Under the pieces are notes generated by a model. That model did no database searches, was not told the DNA's origin, and saw only the letters and a program-made list of their open reading frames with translations. Shown piece by piece: positions 13,410-21,282 of a stretch of DNA of 23,415 bases. This stretch comes from Phycisphaerales bacterium UBA854 (lineage in GTDB: Bacteria > Planctomycetota > Phycisphaerae > Phycisphaerales > SM1A02): NCBI GenBank assembly GCA_002295885.1, contig DBGM01000015.1:1-23415 (forward strand). Reading direction: 5' to 3'. Position numbers and translations under genes: made by a program. Numbering within the stretch: the first letter of the stretch is position 1; each line of letters opens with the position of its first letter.

Positions 13410-14582
13410 TTATTTACAGTCCGTGCCCCAGGCGGCGATCACCGCCAGAAGGTCGTCGACGCCGATCACGCCGTCGTTGTCCACGTCCGCACCGGGGTCG
13501 AACGAGCCCCAGGCCGAGAGCACCCGGAGGAGGTCGTCGACTCCGATCGTGCCGTCGCCGTCGGTATCGACCGAGCACGGGCAGCTCGGCTCGAAGACGG
13601 ACGTGCCGTCGTCGATCACCTCGCCCCAGTTGTTCGCGAGGGAATTGCCGCAGTACAGGACGTTGCTGGTCTCGACGACTCCGTTGCTGCCGGCGTCTCC
13701 GCCGCGAATGGCACCGGCGATGTAGCCGTAGTTGTCCTCGAAGCTGGAATCGGAGACCCGGACGAGCTGCGCGTGTTCGATCGCGATGCCGCCGCCCATG
13801 CCGAACCCGGCGTCGGAGGCGTTGTTGCGGACGAATCGGCAGTCGGTCACCGTGCTGCTGGTTCCCACCGGATCGTTCTCGGCGGTCTTCAGATGAATGC
13901 CTCCGCCGAGCCAATCGGCACGGTTGCCACGGAAGGTGCAGCCGTCGACCGTCAGGTCGAGCCACTCGCCCGCGATGCCGCCGCCGGTCTCGAGGGCGGC
14001 GTTGTCCGTGAACTCGCAACTGCGAACGGTGATCGCGGCGTTGTTGGCGTAGATCGCACCGCCGGCACCTTCAGAACTGTTCCCGGTGAAGACGCATCGT
14101 TCGATGGTCATCGGGGCGCCGTAGCCGGCGATGGCGCCGCCCCAGGTGGTGAAGTCGAACTCGTCAAGGACCAGTCGGTTCGATTCGAATACGCAATCGG
14201 TGATGGTGATGGAGCTGTACTCGGCGTAGATGGCCCCGCCGCGCACGATGCCGAACACGTTCGAACCGGTGCCGTTCCGGAAGGTGATGTGCTCGATGGT
14301 GCACGGATCGCCGAAGCACACCACCGGGCTCCAGTCGTACTCGCCGCCGTCGATCACCGTCGATCCGTCTCCGTTGCGGCCCCGCAGGGTCACTCCCGAA
14401 AGCCCCCAGACGACCTGATCGGTCCAGGTCCCGGGAGCGAGGTCGATCACGTCGCCGGCGGACGCGTTGTCCATGGCGGCCTGGATGGTGGGGAAGTCCT
14501 CGGGGACCAGAAGCACCTCGGCCAGTACCGATCCGGACAGTCCGATGAGGGTGGACAGGGTCATGGTTTGCAGGTGCTGCAT
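13410..14582 (-). CDS. Secreted right-handed beta-helix protein with dockerin-like tail
   Basis: The 390-aa protein has a signal peptide (residues 1-21, SGSVLA before E), then a pectate-lyase-like parallel beta-helix (about 25-320). It opens with the VPEDFPTIQAAMDNASAGDVIDLAPGTW pattern, here split for quoting as VPEDFPTIQAAMDNA and SAGDVIDLAPGTW, and contains repeated GGAIYA/GGGIA turns with C-x-F positions. The tail (339-390) carries two complete dockerin-like loops, DTDGDGTIGVDDLL and DVDNDGVIGVDDLL, and ends in a Cys. No catalytic residues can be assigned. It resembles the beta-helix gene at 1595-3022 but lacks its Cys-rich modules. The ATG at 14582 has only a weak ribosome-binding site and lies 6 nt after a candidate -10 box, consistent with a leaderless mRNA. 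It is divergent from typA. Confidence 0.85.
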   Translation of the reverse strand: MQHLQTMTLSTLIGLSGSVLAEVLLVPEDFPTIQAAMDNASAGDVIDLAPGTWTDQVVWGLSGVTLRGRNGDGSTVIDGGEYDWSPVVCFGDPCTIEHITFRNGTGSNVFGIVRGGAIYAEYSSITITDCVFESNRLVLDEFDFTTWGGAIAGYGAPMTIERCVFTGNSSEGAGGAIYANNAAITVRSCEFTDNAALETGGGIAGEWLDLTVDGCTFRGNRADWLGGGIHLKTAENDPVGTSSTVTDCRFVRNNASDAGFGMGGGIAIEHAQLVRVSDSSFEDNYGYIAGAIRGGDAGSNGVVETSNVLYCGNSLANNWGEVIDDGTSVFEPSCPCSVDTDGDGTIGVDDLLRVLSAWGSFDPGADVDNDGVIGVDDLLAVIAAWGTDCK

Positions 14583-14588
14583 GGAACC

Positions 14589-14616
14589 ATCATCCGGCAG
14601 GATGCGTTCATGTCAA
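14589..14616 (-). promoter_or_regulatory. Promoter of the beta-helix gene with -35 inside an inverted repeat
   Basis: On the minus strand a perfect -35 box TTGACA (14616-14611), a 16-bp spacer and GATGAT (14594-14589, 4 of 6 to the -10 consensus) are followed after 6 nt by the ATG. The -35 box occupies the loop of the perfect inverted repeat at 14600-14626. Confidence 0.5.
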
Positions 14617-14626
14617 GAACGCATCC
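14600..14626. promoter_or_regulatory. Perfect 10-bp inverted repeat, candidate operator
   Basis: GGATGCGTTC (14600-14609) and GAACGCATCC (14617-14626) form a perfect dyad with a 7-bp centre that holds the -35 box of the divergent beta-helix gene. A smaller dyad, CCAGAT-GCCG-ATCTGG, follows at 14628-14643. The position between two divergent genes fits an operator better than a terminator. Confidence 0.5.
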
Positions 14627-14706
14627 TCCAGATGCCGATCTGGAGATGCATGTCGGGTTTCGTCCGGCTTTCGGATACCATGCCCGCCCCTTTCCCCGAG
14701 CCGTCC

Positions 14707-16563
14707 ATGAACCACACCGCCGATCCCGATCTCAGGAACCTCGCGATCATCGCGCACGTCGACCACGGCAAGACCACCCTGGTCGATTCCCTGCTGGCCT
14801 ACTGCGGTTCGATGGAACTCAACCGTGACGAGGCCGACTGCGTCCTCGATTCCGACCCCCTCGAGAAGGAGCGGGGCATCACCATCACCTCCAAGAACTG
14901 TGCGGTGACCTGGCGGCCCCGCTCGGGACCCCACGAGGGACGCACCTGCCGCATCAACATCATCGATACGCCCGGCCACGCCGACTTCGGCGGGGAGGTC
15001 GAGCGGGTGCTGAAGATGGCCGATGGCGTCCTGCTGCTGGTCGATGCCTTCGAGGGCCCGATGCCGCAGACTCGCTTCGTGCTGAGCAAGGCCCTCGAAC
15101 TGGATCATCCGATCATCGTCGTCATCAACAAGTGCGATCGGCCCAATGCCCGACCCGACGGTGTGCTCAACGAGGTGTTCGATCTCCTCGTCGCCCTCGG
15201 TGCCAGCGACGAGCGACTGGACTTTCCCGTCGTGTACGCATCCGGTCGGGATGGATGGACGAGTGTGGAGGAGGGGGTCCACGAGGGTGACATGCAGCCG
15301 CTGCTCGAGTCGATCATGGAACATCTTCCGGCCCCGGAAGGATCCGCCGATCTGCCGCTGCAGATGCTGATCGCAAGCCTGGACTATTCTCCCTATTCGG
15401 GGCGAATCGCGGTGGGGAGAGTCTTCGCCGGCGCGTTGGCGGCCGGCCAGTCGGTGGTGGTCTGCCATGAGCATGAACATCGTCCGGCCCGGGCCCAGAA
15501 GGTCTACCGGTTCAAGGATCTCGGGCGAGTGCCCGCCGAACTCGTTTCGGTGGGCGATCTCTGCGCGGTCGAGGGGCTGGGCGACTTCGAGATCGGCGAC
15601 ACCATCGCCTGTCCGGACCAGCCGAATCCGATCGCGCGGATTGCGGTCGATGAGCCGACCCTTCACATGCTGTTTCGAATCAACGACTCCCCGAACGCCG
15701 GCCGATCGGGACAGTTCGTCACCTCGCGTCAGATCGCCGAGCGGCTCGATCGGGAGCTCCGCAGCAATCTCGCCCTCCGCGTCGAGCCCGGCGAGGGGGC
15801 GGAGGAGTTCAAGGTGTCGGGTCGCGGGCTGCTGCATCTGGGGATCCTGCTTGAGAACATGCGGAGGGAGGGGTACGAACTCACGGTGGGTCGCCCCCAG
15901 GTCATCGAGAAGACCATCGATGGCGTGACCTGTGAGCCGATCGAACTGCTCACGATCGACGTCGATGAGGCGAACGTCGGGGCTGCGATGGAACTGCTGG
16001 GCACACGCGGAGGCGAAGTCCAGTCGCTCGAGCAGCGCAACGACCGCATGCACATCGAATGCGAGATTCCCGCCCGCGGACTGATCGGCCTCCGCAGCCA
16101 TCTGTTGACGGCGACCGGGGGCGAGGCGGTCATGTACCACTCCTTCGTCCGCTACGCTCCGACCCGGTCGACGACCTATCGGCGGAGCAACGGCGTCATG
16201 GTCGCGACGGCCGACGGACAGGCCGCGACGTATTCGATGATCAACCTGTCCCAGCGGGGGATCCTGTTCGTCGAGCCCCAGGAGGTGATCTACACCGGGC
16301 AGATCGTGGGCGAGAACGCCCGGGACAACGATCTCGGAGTCAACATCGTAAAGGGCAAGGCCTTCTCCAACGTCCGCGAGTCGAACAAGGAAGCCACCGT
16401 GGTGCTCAAGTCGTCCCGTGAAATCACACTCGAATCGGCTCTCGAGTACATCCAGGACGACGAACTGGTGGAGATTACGCCGGATGCCATCCGCCTGCGG
16501 AAGAAGATCCTCGACGAGACCCGGCGGAAGCAGTTGGCCCGCAGCCAGAAGGCGGCGACCTGA
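14707..16563 (+). CDS. typA: Ribosome-associated translational GTPase TypA/BipA
   Basis: The 618-aa protein is a full-length TypA/BipA, a GTPase related to EF-G that binds the ribosome and supports assembly and growth under stress or cold. GTPase motifs are intact: G1 AHVDHGKTT (residues 16-24), G2 in ERGITITS, G3 DTPGH, G4 NKCD and a G5-like YASGR. The EF-G-like later domains and the TypA-specific C-terminal domain (SNGVMVATADGQAATYSMINLSQRG region) are present. The ATG at 14707 was chosen because it puts the family start (NLAIIAHVDHGK) at the usual distance. An in-frame ATG at 14680 is the alternative; neither has a good ribosome-binding site. A TACCAT at 14676-14681 could be a -10 box, which would favour 14707. 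Gene order gives no extra functional clue. Confidence 0.96.
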   Translation: MNHTADPDLRNLAIIAHVDHGKTTLVDSLLAYCGSMELNRDEADCVLDSDPLEKERGITITSKNCAVTWRPRSGPHEGRTCRINIIDTPGHADFGGEVERVLKMADGVLLLVDAFEGPMPQTRFVLSKALELDHPIIVVINKCDRPNARPDGVLNEVFDLLVALGASDERLDFPVVYASGRDGWTSVEEGVHEGDMQPLLESIMEHLPAPEGSADLPLQMLIASLDYSPYSGRIAVGRVFAGALAAGQSVVVCHEHEHRPARAQKVYRFKDLGRVPAELVSVGDLCAVEGLGDFEIGDTIACPDQPNPIARIAVDEPTLHMLFRINDSPNAGRSGQFVTSRQIAERLDRELRSNLALRVEPGEGAEEFKVSGRGLLHLGILLENMRREGYELTVGRPQVIEKTIDGVTCEPIELLTIDVDEANVGAAMELLGTRGGEVQSLEQRNDRMHIECEIPARGLIGLRSHLLTATGGEAVMYHSFVRYAPTRSTTYRRSNGVMVATADGQAATYSMINLSQRGILFVEPQEVIYTGQIVGENARDNDLGVNIVKGKAFSNVRESNKEATVVLKSSREITLESALEYIQDDELVEITPDAIRLRKKILDETRRKQLARSQKAAT

Positions 16564-16601
16564 CGAACTCCCCGCTGTTCGTGTCGTTGGACCGAAGTAC
16601 G

Positions 16602-16607
16602 TACACT
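16602..16607 (+). promoter_or_regulatory. Candidate -10 box of a leaderless transcript
   Basis: TACACT is followed by 7 nt and the ATG at 16615, so a start at the usual distance would fall at the ATG. The same hexamer followed by GC occurs at the same place before ppx (62-67). No Shine-Dalgarno sequence is present and the -35 region is not conserved. Confidence 0.35.
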
Positions 16608-16614
16608 GCTGCCG

Positions 16615-18636
16615 ATGATCTCCCGCCTTCCCATCAAGGTCTCCGCCCCGCTCTTGGTCGGCGTGCCGGTGCTGCTGGTCGGAATCGGTCTGCTGGTTCG
16701 CTGGAATCTCCAGTCCCGGGCTGCCGTCCGGGAGGTCGCCGACCAGAACATCCAGCAGATCCACGACATGGTGTCGACCAAGGTCATCGATCTGCTTTCG
16801 ATGCCCCCGCGGGTCTGCCGGCTCAACCGCGATCTGCTGCTGACCGGGAAGCTGGATCCGAATGATCTGCCGTCCTGGAGAAAGACGTTCATCGACGAGT
16901 TGATGGCCTTCGACATGCTGAGCTCCATCACCTGGGGATCGGAGGACGGCCGGGCCTGCTGGTTCGCCCGCTACTCCCAGGGCAACTACTACTGGGCCCT
17001 CAAGAACGATCCCGCGGGCGACACCATGAGCGAATGGCGGGTCGACGACCAGGGCGGCATGGCCACGGAACCATCGAGCACCTTCGAGTTCGATCTGCAC
17101 ACCCGTCCCTGGTACACCGTGCCCCGCGAAGCAGGTGTGCCGACCTGGACCGAGCCCTACGTGTGGGTCGGGGCCGAGGACAGCGAACTCAACACGCTGG
17201 GCATCTCCTACGGCATCCCCATGTACCGCGACGACGGTTCGTTGTGGGGTGTCGTCGACGCCGACTTCACCCTCGACGACCTCGGGGACTACCTGCAGTC
17301 GATCGCGATCGGACGCAGCGGAGTCGCGGTCCTCGCCACGGACGACGGACGCATGGTGGCCACCTCCACCGGTCATTCGGTCGTCGGCGGCGACCGCTCC
17401 CGGTTACTGGCCTCCGAATCCCCGAATCCGATGATCAAGGCGACGGGCCGGTTCATCGGCAAGGAGGGGGCCACCCTCGATGCGAGCAAGGACATCGACA
17501 TCGAGGACGAGAGCTACTACCTGCAGGTCTCGCCCATCGGACGCGACCTCGGACTGGACTGGACCCTCGCCACGGTGGTGCCCGAGCGGGACTTCGTCGC
17601 CAACATCGACCGTGAGTTCGGGCGCAGTTCCATCGCCAGCAGCATCGCGGTGATTCTCGCGGTCCTCGTGGGCATGCTGGCCGCCCGCTGGCTGGTGGAG
17701 CCGCTGCTGAAGCTGGTCTCCGCCGTCCGCCGGATCGGTCAGGGTGATCTCGAGACGCGGGTGGACATCCTGCACGCTCCGGAATACACCCAACTCGCCG
17801 ACGAGATCAACGACATGGCGATCGGCCTGCAGGATCGAATGCGGATGCGCCGGTCGCTTTCGCTGGCCATGGAAGTGCAGCGCAATCTGCTTCCCTCCGA
17901 GTCCCCGGTTCTTGCGGGGCTCGACATCATCGGTCACAGCACCTACTGCGACGAGACCGGGGGGGACTACTACGACTTCCTCGATGTGATCGATGCCGAC
18001 GACGACACCGTGGTGGTTGCGGTCGGCGACGTGATGGGGCACGGGGTCGCAGCCGCCATGCTCATGGCCACGGCCCGCGGCATCCTGCGCAGTCGATGCT
18101 CCGTGCCCGGCTCGCTGTCGGACTTCCTCGTGCATCTCAACTCGATGCTGGTCCCCGACACCAGTGGCTACCGCTTCATGACGATGCTCCTGGTGACGGT
18201 CAACGGTCGGACCCGCGACATGCGGTGGACCTCCGCGGGGCACGGCACGCCCATCGTCTTCGATCCGGTCACCGACGGATTCATCGAACTGTCGGGGACG
18301 GGCATCCCGCTCGGTCTGGTAGAGGGGACCGACTACGAGGAATGCACCCGGGACGCTCTTCCCGAAGGGAGCATCGTGCTTGCCGCCACCGACGGCATCT
18401 GGGAGACCAAGGGCGAAACGGGAGAGCTCTACGGAATGGAGCGTCTGGAATCGTTCATCCGGTCGCATGCCACCCGCACCGCGGCGGAGATCAGCGAGGC
18501 CCTCCGTGCCGAACTGACCGTCTTCCGCGGGCAGGCCGTCCAGGACGACGACGTCACCTTCGTGCTCGTGAAGATCACCTCTGCAACCCGAGTTGCTGGA
18601 GGGCAGAACTCGGACATCATGGCGGAGGCGGGCTGA
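16615..18636 (+). CDS. Membrane sensor with Cache and HAMP domains and PP2C (SpoIIE/RsbU-type) phosphatase output
   Basis: The 673-aa protein has an N-terminal membrane helix (about residues 9-28), a large extracytoplasmic dCache-type sensor (about 35-335, with RPWYTVP and a second half carrying WTLATVVPERDF), a second membrane helix (about 341-362), a HAMP linker (to about 412) and a C-terminal SpoIIE-type serine phosphatase (about 417-645). Metal-binding motifs are intact: GGDYYDF, GDVMGHGVAAAM, ATDGIWE and the final DDDVTF. Enzymes of this class usually dephosphorylate an anti-sigma-factor antagonist in partner-switching pathways; no antagonist or anti-sigma gene is in the window. The signal sensed is unknown. 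It is followed after 4 nt by a predicted metallopeptidase gene, so the two form an operon. Confidence 0.93.
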   Translation: MISRLPIKVSAPLLVGVPVLLVGIGLLVRWNLQSRAAVREVADQNIQQIHDMVSTKVIDLLSMPPRVCRLNRDLLLTGKLDPNDLPSWRKTFIDELMAFDMLSSITWGSEDGRACWFARYSQGNYYWALKNDPAGDTMSEWRVDDQGGMATEPSSTFEFDLHTRPWYTVPREAGVPTWTEPYVWVGAEDSELNTLGISYGIPMYRDDGSLWGVVDADFTLDDLGDYLQSIAIGRSGVAVLATDDGRMVATSTGHSVVGGDRSRLLASESPNPMIKATGRFIGKEGATLDASKDIDIEDESYYLQVSPIGRDLGLDWTLATVVPERDFVANIDREFGRSSIASSIAVILAVLVGMLAARWLVEPLLKLVSAVRRIGQGDLETRVDILHAPEYTQLADEINDMAIGLQDRMRMRRSLSLAMEVQRNLLPSESPVLAGLDIIGHSTYCDETGGDYYDFLDVIDADDDTVVVAVGDVMGHGVAAAMLMATARGILRSRCSVPGSLSDFLVHLNSMLVPDTSGYRFMTMLLVTVNGRTRDMRWTSAGHGTPIVFDPVTDGFIELSGTGIPLGLVEGTDYEECTRDALPEGSIVLAATDGIWETKGETGELYGMERLESFIRSHATRTAAEISEALRAELTVFRGQAVQDDDVTFVLVKITSATRVAGGQNSDIMAEAG

Positions 18637-18640
18637 ACCG

Positions 18641-20026
18641 ATGCTGCTGCCACTGCTTCTCGCCGCCTTGCACACCACTGCACCCGCACCGGTCCACTCC
18701 GTTTCCGACATCTCCCAGCAGTTCACCTTCTACATGGATGGTCGTTTTCACCGGCAGTACCTTCAGGACGACGCGAGGGACGTCCGCAACTGGGGGAGTC
18801 TGTCCAGGCTGGACCTTTCGAATGCCAATCTTCTCCTGCTGACCGGTGGTGACGCACGGATTCCGTACGACCGGGGTGCCCGGGACGTCATTCACCGCTT
18901 CCTCGAATCGGGTGGGACGGTGCTGATGATGGCGGATGGCGGTTCCGCGCCGCCGCAACCCGGTGCTGCGGTGGTCGAACGCTACGGCGCAGTCCTGCTG
19001 GACGACCGGCCGACGCCCCCGCTTGTGGGCGTCGATTCGCTCGCGGACCGGCCGATCGAGTTCCGCGGGGGTCGGGTGATGCAGCTCGACGACGGGTGGA
19101 CTCCGCTCGTGGTCGATGCCGATCGTCGTCCCGTGCTGGCCCGTCGCACGGTCGGCCGCGGCCATCTGCTGGTCGGGAGCCGAGGGCTCTTCGGGCACCG
19201 TCCGGATGCATCCGACCCGATCAATGCATCGTGGGTGCGGCCGCTGCTGGTGGAGGCCGCCCGGTCGAAGCCCGTCGATCCGGATCGTCCGCATCGTCGC
19301 GCCTGGGCCGAGCACACCCGAGAGGCGGGGCCGCTCGTCATCGAGTTCCACGACGGAACGGAGCAGTTCGCAGACGGCATCGTCGATGTCTACCACGAGG
19401 TCCGTCCCCACATGGTGGCGGTCACCGGCGTGGAGCCGGCGCCCGGCATGATCAAGCGACTGCTCGTCCTGCCCACCGGGGGCGGCGGCTTCTCGAGCGG
19501 GGCCCGCATCGCGATCGGCGCGTGGTGGGGGAACTTCCCCGAGCGACGCTATCCGATGGTCGAACTGGTCTCGCACGAGGCCGGCCACTCGTGGGTGCTC
19601 CCCTATCCGGAACCGCTGTGGAACGAGCCGATCGCGACCTACTTCGGCATTCTCGTCGGCCGGCGGCTGGGCATGCCGGAGGCGGACCGGACCTTCGAAC
19701 GTCAGGTCGCCAAGGCCCGGAAGCTGGACCCCGGCCTGGATGCGATGGATCCGCAGGCCGAGGGAACGCCGCGCGATCTGATCTGGGGCAAGTCCTACCA
19801 CGTGTTCGAGGAGCTCGAGCGGCGGCACGGGCCCGGTGCCATGGCCAAGTACTTCCGGACCAAGCGTGGGGTGCTCGAGCCGGGACGATCGGGCTACACC
19901 ATGGACGACTGTGTCGCGGTCTGGAGCATCGCGGTCGACGAGGATCTCTTTCCGTGGTTCAGATCGCTCGCGTTCGACGTCGATCGGGAACGAACCGATC
20001 TGGGGTCACGCGTTCCGGGTCGATGA
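18641..20026 (+). CDS. Predicted exported gluzincin metallopeptidase with N-terminal GATase-like domain
   Basis: The 461-aa protein has a short hydrophobic N-terminus (MLLPLLLAALHTTAPAPV) likely to be a signal peptide. Residues about 25-210 look like a GATase/ThuA-type fold (NLLLLTGGDARIPYD, FLESGGTVLMMADGG). Residues about 230-450 carry the zinc motif H312-E-A-G-H316 with the likely third ligand E329 in WNEP, as in gluzincins such as the M60-like group. The substrate is unknown; glycoprotein or cell-surface targets would fit M60 relatives, but that is inference. The ATG at 18641 lies 4 nt after the PP2C stop codon, with GGAGG inside the end of that gene at a rather long spacing. The last 21 nt overlap the convergent acyltransferase gene. 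Confidence 0.7.
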   Translation: MLLPLLLAALHTTAPAPVHSVSDISQQFTFYMDGRFHRQYLQDDARDVRNWGSLSRLDLSNANLLLLTGGDARIPYDRGARDVIHRFLESGGTVLMMADGGSAPPQPGAAVVERYGAVLLDDRPTPPLVGVDSLADRPIEFRGGRVMQLDDGWTPLVVDADRRPVLARRTVGRGHLLVGSRGLFGHRPDASDPINASWVRPLLVEAARSKPVDPDRPHRRAWAEHTREAGPLVIEFHDGTEQFADGIVDVYHEVRPHMVAVTGVEPAPGMIKRLLVLPTGGGGFSSGARIAIGAWWGNFPERRYPMVELVSHEAGHSWVLPYPEPLWNEPIATYFGILVGRRLGMPEADRTFERQVAKARKLDPGLDAMDPQAEGTPRDLIWGKSYHVFEELERRHGPGAMAKYFRTKRGVLEPGRSGYTMDDCVAVWSIAVDEDLFPWFRSLAFDVDRERTDLGSRVPGR

Positions 20027-21217
20027 CACCGTACGCCGGCTGGGAATGATGCCCAGCAGGGCCTGCCAGACCACCACCAGCAGCACGGTCACGAGGGCCA
20101 TGAGCACGAACATCTGGACGGTGCCGTCGAGTTGCCAGTCCCGAAGCAGTGCGGGCAGGAACACGCACAGGGGCAGGTGGGCGAGGTAGATCCAGTAGGA
20201 CGCGTCCACCAGGTAGCGGATGACGGGGTGGTGGCGTCGCATGATGCGCTCGGCGACCCCGATGCCGCCGAGGATCATCAGCCACACGGTGGCTGCGATG
20301 ACCACCTGCGTCAGGTAGTAGAGGACCGTTGCTTCCGTCGAATCGAATCCGGATCCTTCGAAGGCCGTCACGAAGTAGGTGATCATCAGGACGGTACTGC
20401 CGCCGAGGGCGAACAGACCCAGCAGAAGTCGGAGCCAGCTCCATCGGTGGAGGTCGCCGACCGCGCCGCGGTGCTTCCAGAACGCCCAGCCGACCAGCAG
20501 GAAGAAGCCGTAGTAGAGCAGGACGCGTATCTGGGGGACGAAGTCCGTGGGGGTGTCGGCGCCGGGCATGTCCATCGTCGTCAGGAGGCCAAAGGTGGCG
20601 GTGATCAGGATCGGTAGCCGCCATCGGCCGGTGATGCAGCAGGACGCGATCCGCTGCCAGGCCCGTCCCAGCGGAGGGATCGATCGGACCAGCAGTCCCG
20701 CGGCCAGCACGCCTGCGTAGAGGATCAGCAGGTAGTACAGGAACCAGAGGTGGATGGGCGACGCATCGCTCCAGGCGCCCTCGGTGGCGAGCGTGGATGC
20801 CGCACCTGCGATGGAGTCGCGCACATCGACGCCGCCTCCGTGGAACATCGCGAAGATAAAGGAGAATTTCACGAGGGGGAAGAGGATGAACCAGCCTGCC
20901 ACGAAGGGCAGGCCGATGCGGAGCAGGCGGTTGCCGACGAATTGGGCCGCTCCGCGGCGTTCGAGCATCATGGCGGCGAAGAACCCCGCCATCACGAAGA
21001 AGAGCGGCATCCGGAATACATGGATGGCGATTACGAGCAGTCCGGCGAACGGACTGCGTTCGATGCTGCGGATGGGCCAGATCGCGTCGGGCGGCGTCTC
21101 CTGGAAGTAGAGGGCGACGTGGATCACCACGCCAAGAAGCATCGCGAACGCCCGTAGGGCGTCGAGGCCGTGGTAGCGTTGCCGGCCTGGTTCAAGCGTC
21201 ATGGTGGCCCGGATCAT
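20006..21217 (-). CDS. Acyltransferase-3 family integral membrane protein (OpgC-like)
   Basis: The 403-aa protein has about ten membrane helices and the acyltransferase-3 signature at its N-terminus: RYHGLDALRAFAMLLGVVIH (residues 14-33), with the conserved H33, then FRMPLFFVMAGFF and HLWFLYYLLILY. The pattern resembles OpgC/MdoC, which succinylates periplasmic glucans, more than the O-antigen acetylases. The acceptor here is unknown. The ATG at 21217 or 21202 may be used; neither has a good ribosome-binding site. TAGCAT on the minus strand ends 9 nt before 21217, so the transcript could have almost no leader. The 3' end overlaps the convergent metallopeptidase gene by 21 nt. It is divergent from the PNPOx-family gene with about 65 bp between starts. 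Confidence 0.88.
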   Translation of the reverse strand: MIRATMTLEPGRQRYHGLDALRAFAMLLGVVIHVALYFQETPPDAIWPIRSIERSPFAGLLVIAIHVFRMPLFFVMAGFFAAMMLERRGAAQFVGNRLLRIGLPFVAGWFILFPLVKFSFIFAMFHGGGVDVRDSIAGAASTLATEGAWSDASPIHLWFLYYLLILYAGVLAAGLLVRSIPPLGRAWQRIASCCITGRWRLPILITATFGLLTTMDMPGADTPTDFVPQIRVLLYYGFFLLVGWAFWKHRGAVGDLHRWSWLRLLLGLFALGGSTVLMITYFVTAFEGSGFDSTEATVLYYLTQVVIAATVWLMILGGIGVAERIMRRHHPVIRYLVDASYWIYLAHLPLCVFLPALLRDWQLDGTVQMFVLMALVTVLLVVVWQALLGIIPSRRTVSSTRNA

Positions 21218-21269
21218 CGATGTTCGATGCTAGCGGAAGAGGGCTCGCGGGGGGAGAGACGTTGCGCAG

Positions 21270-21275
21270 TATCAT
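21270..21275 (+). promoter_or_regulatory. Candidate -10 box of a leaderless transcript
   Basis: TATCAT matches the -10 consensus at 5 of 6 positions and is followed by exactly 7 nt and the ATG at 21283, which has no Shine-Dalgarno sequence. This is the third plus-strand case of this arrangement in the window. Confidence 0.4.
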
Positions 21276-21282
21276 CCACGGC

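Noticed and set aside
14608..17376. A 922-codon open frame on the minus strand across typA and the PP2C gene
   Set aside because: It is a mirror of two well-identified plus-strand genes. Long antisense frames are expected in high-GC DNA with strong G/C third-position bias, and the translation has no recognisable domain.
16653..18726. Linking the PP2C sensor to a specific sigma-factor pathway
   Set aside because: Partner-switching genes (anti-sigma kinase, STAS antagonist, sigma factor) were looked for nearby and not found, so no pathway was assigned.
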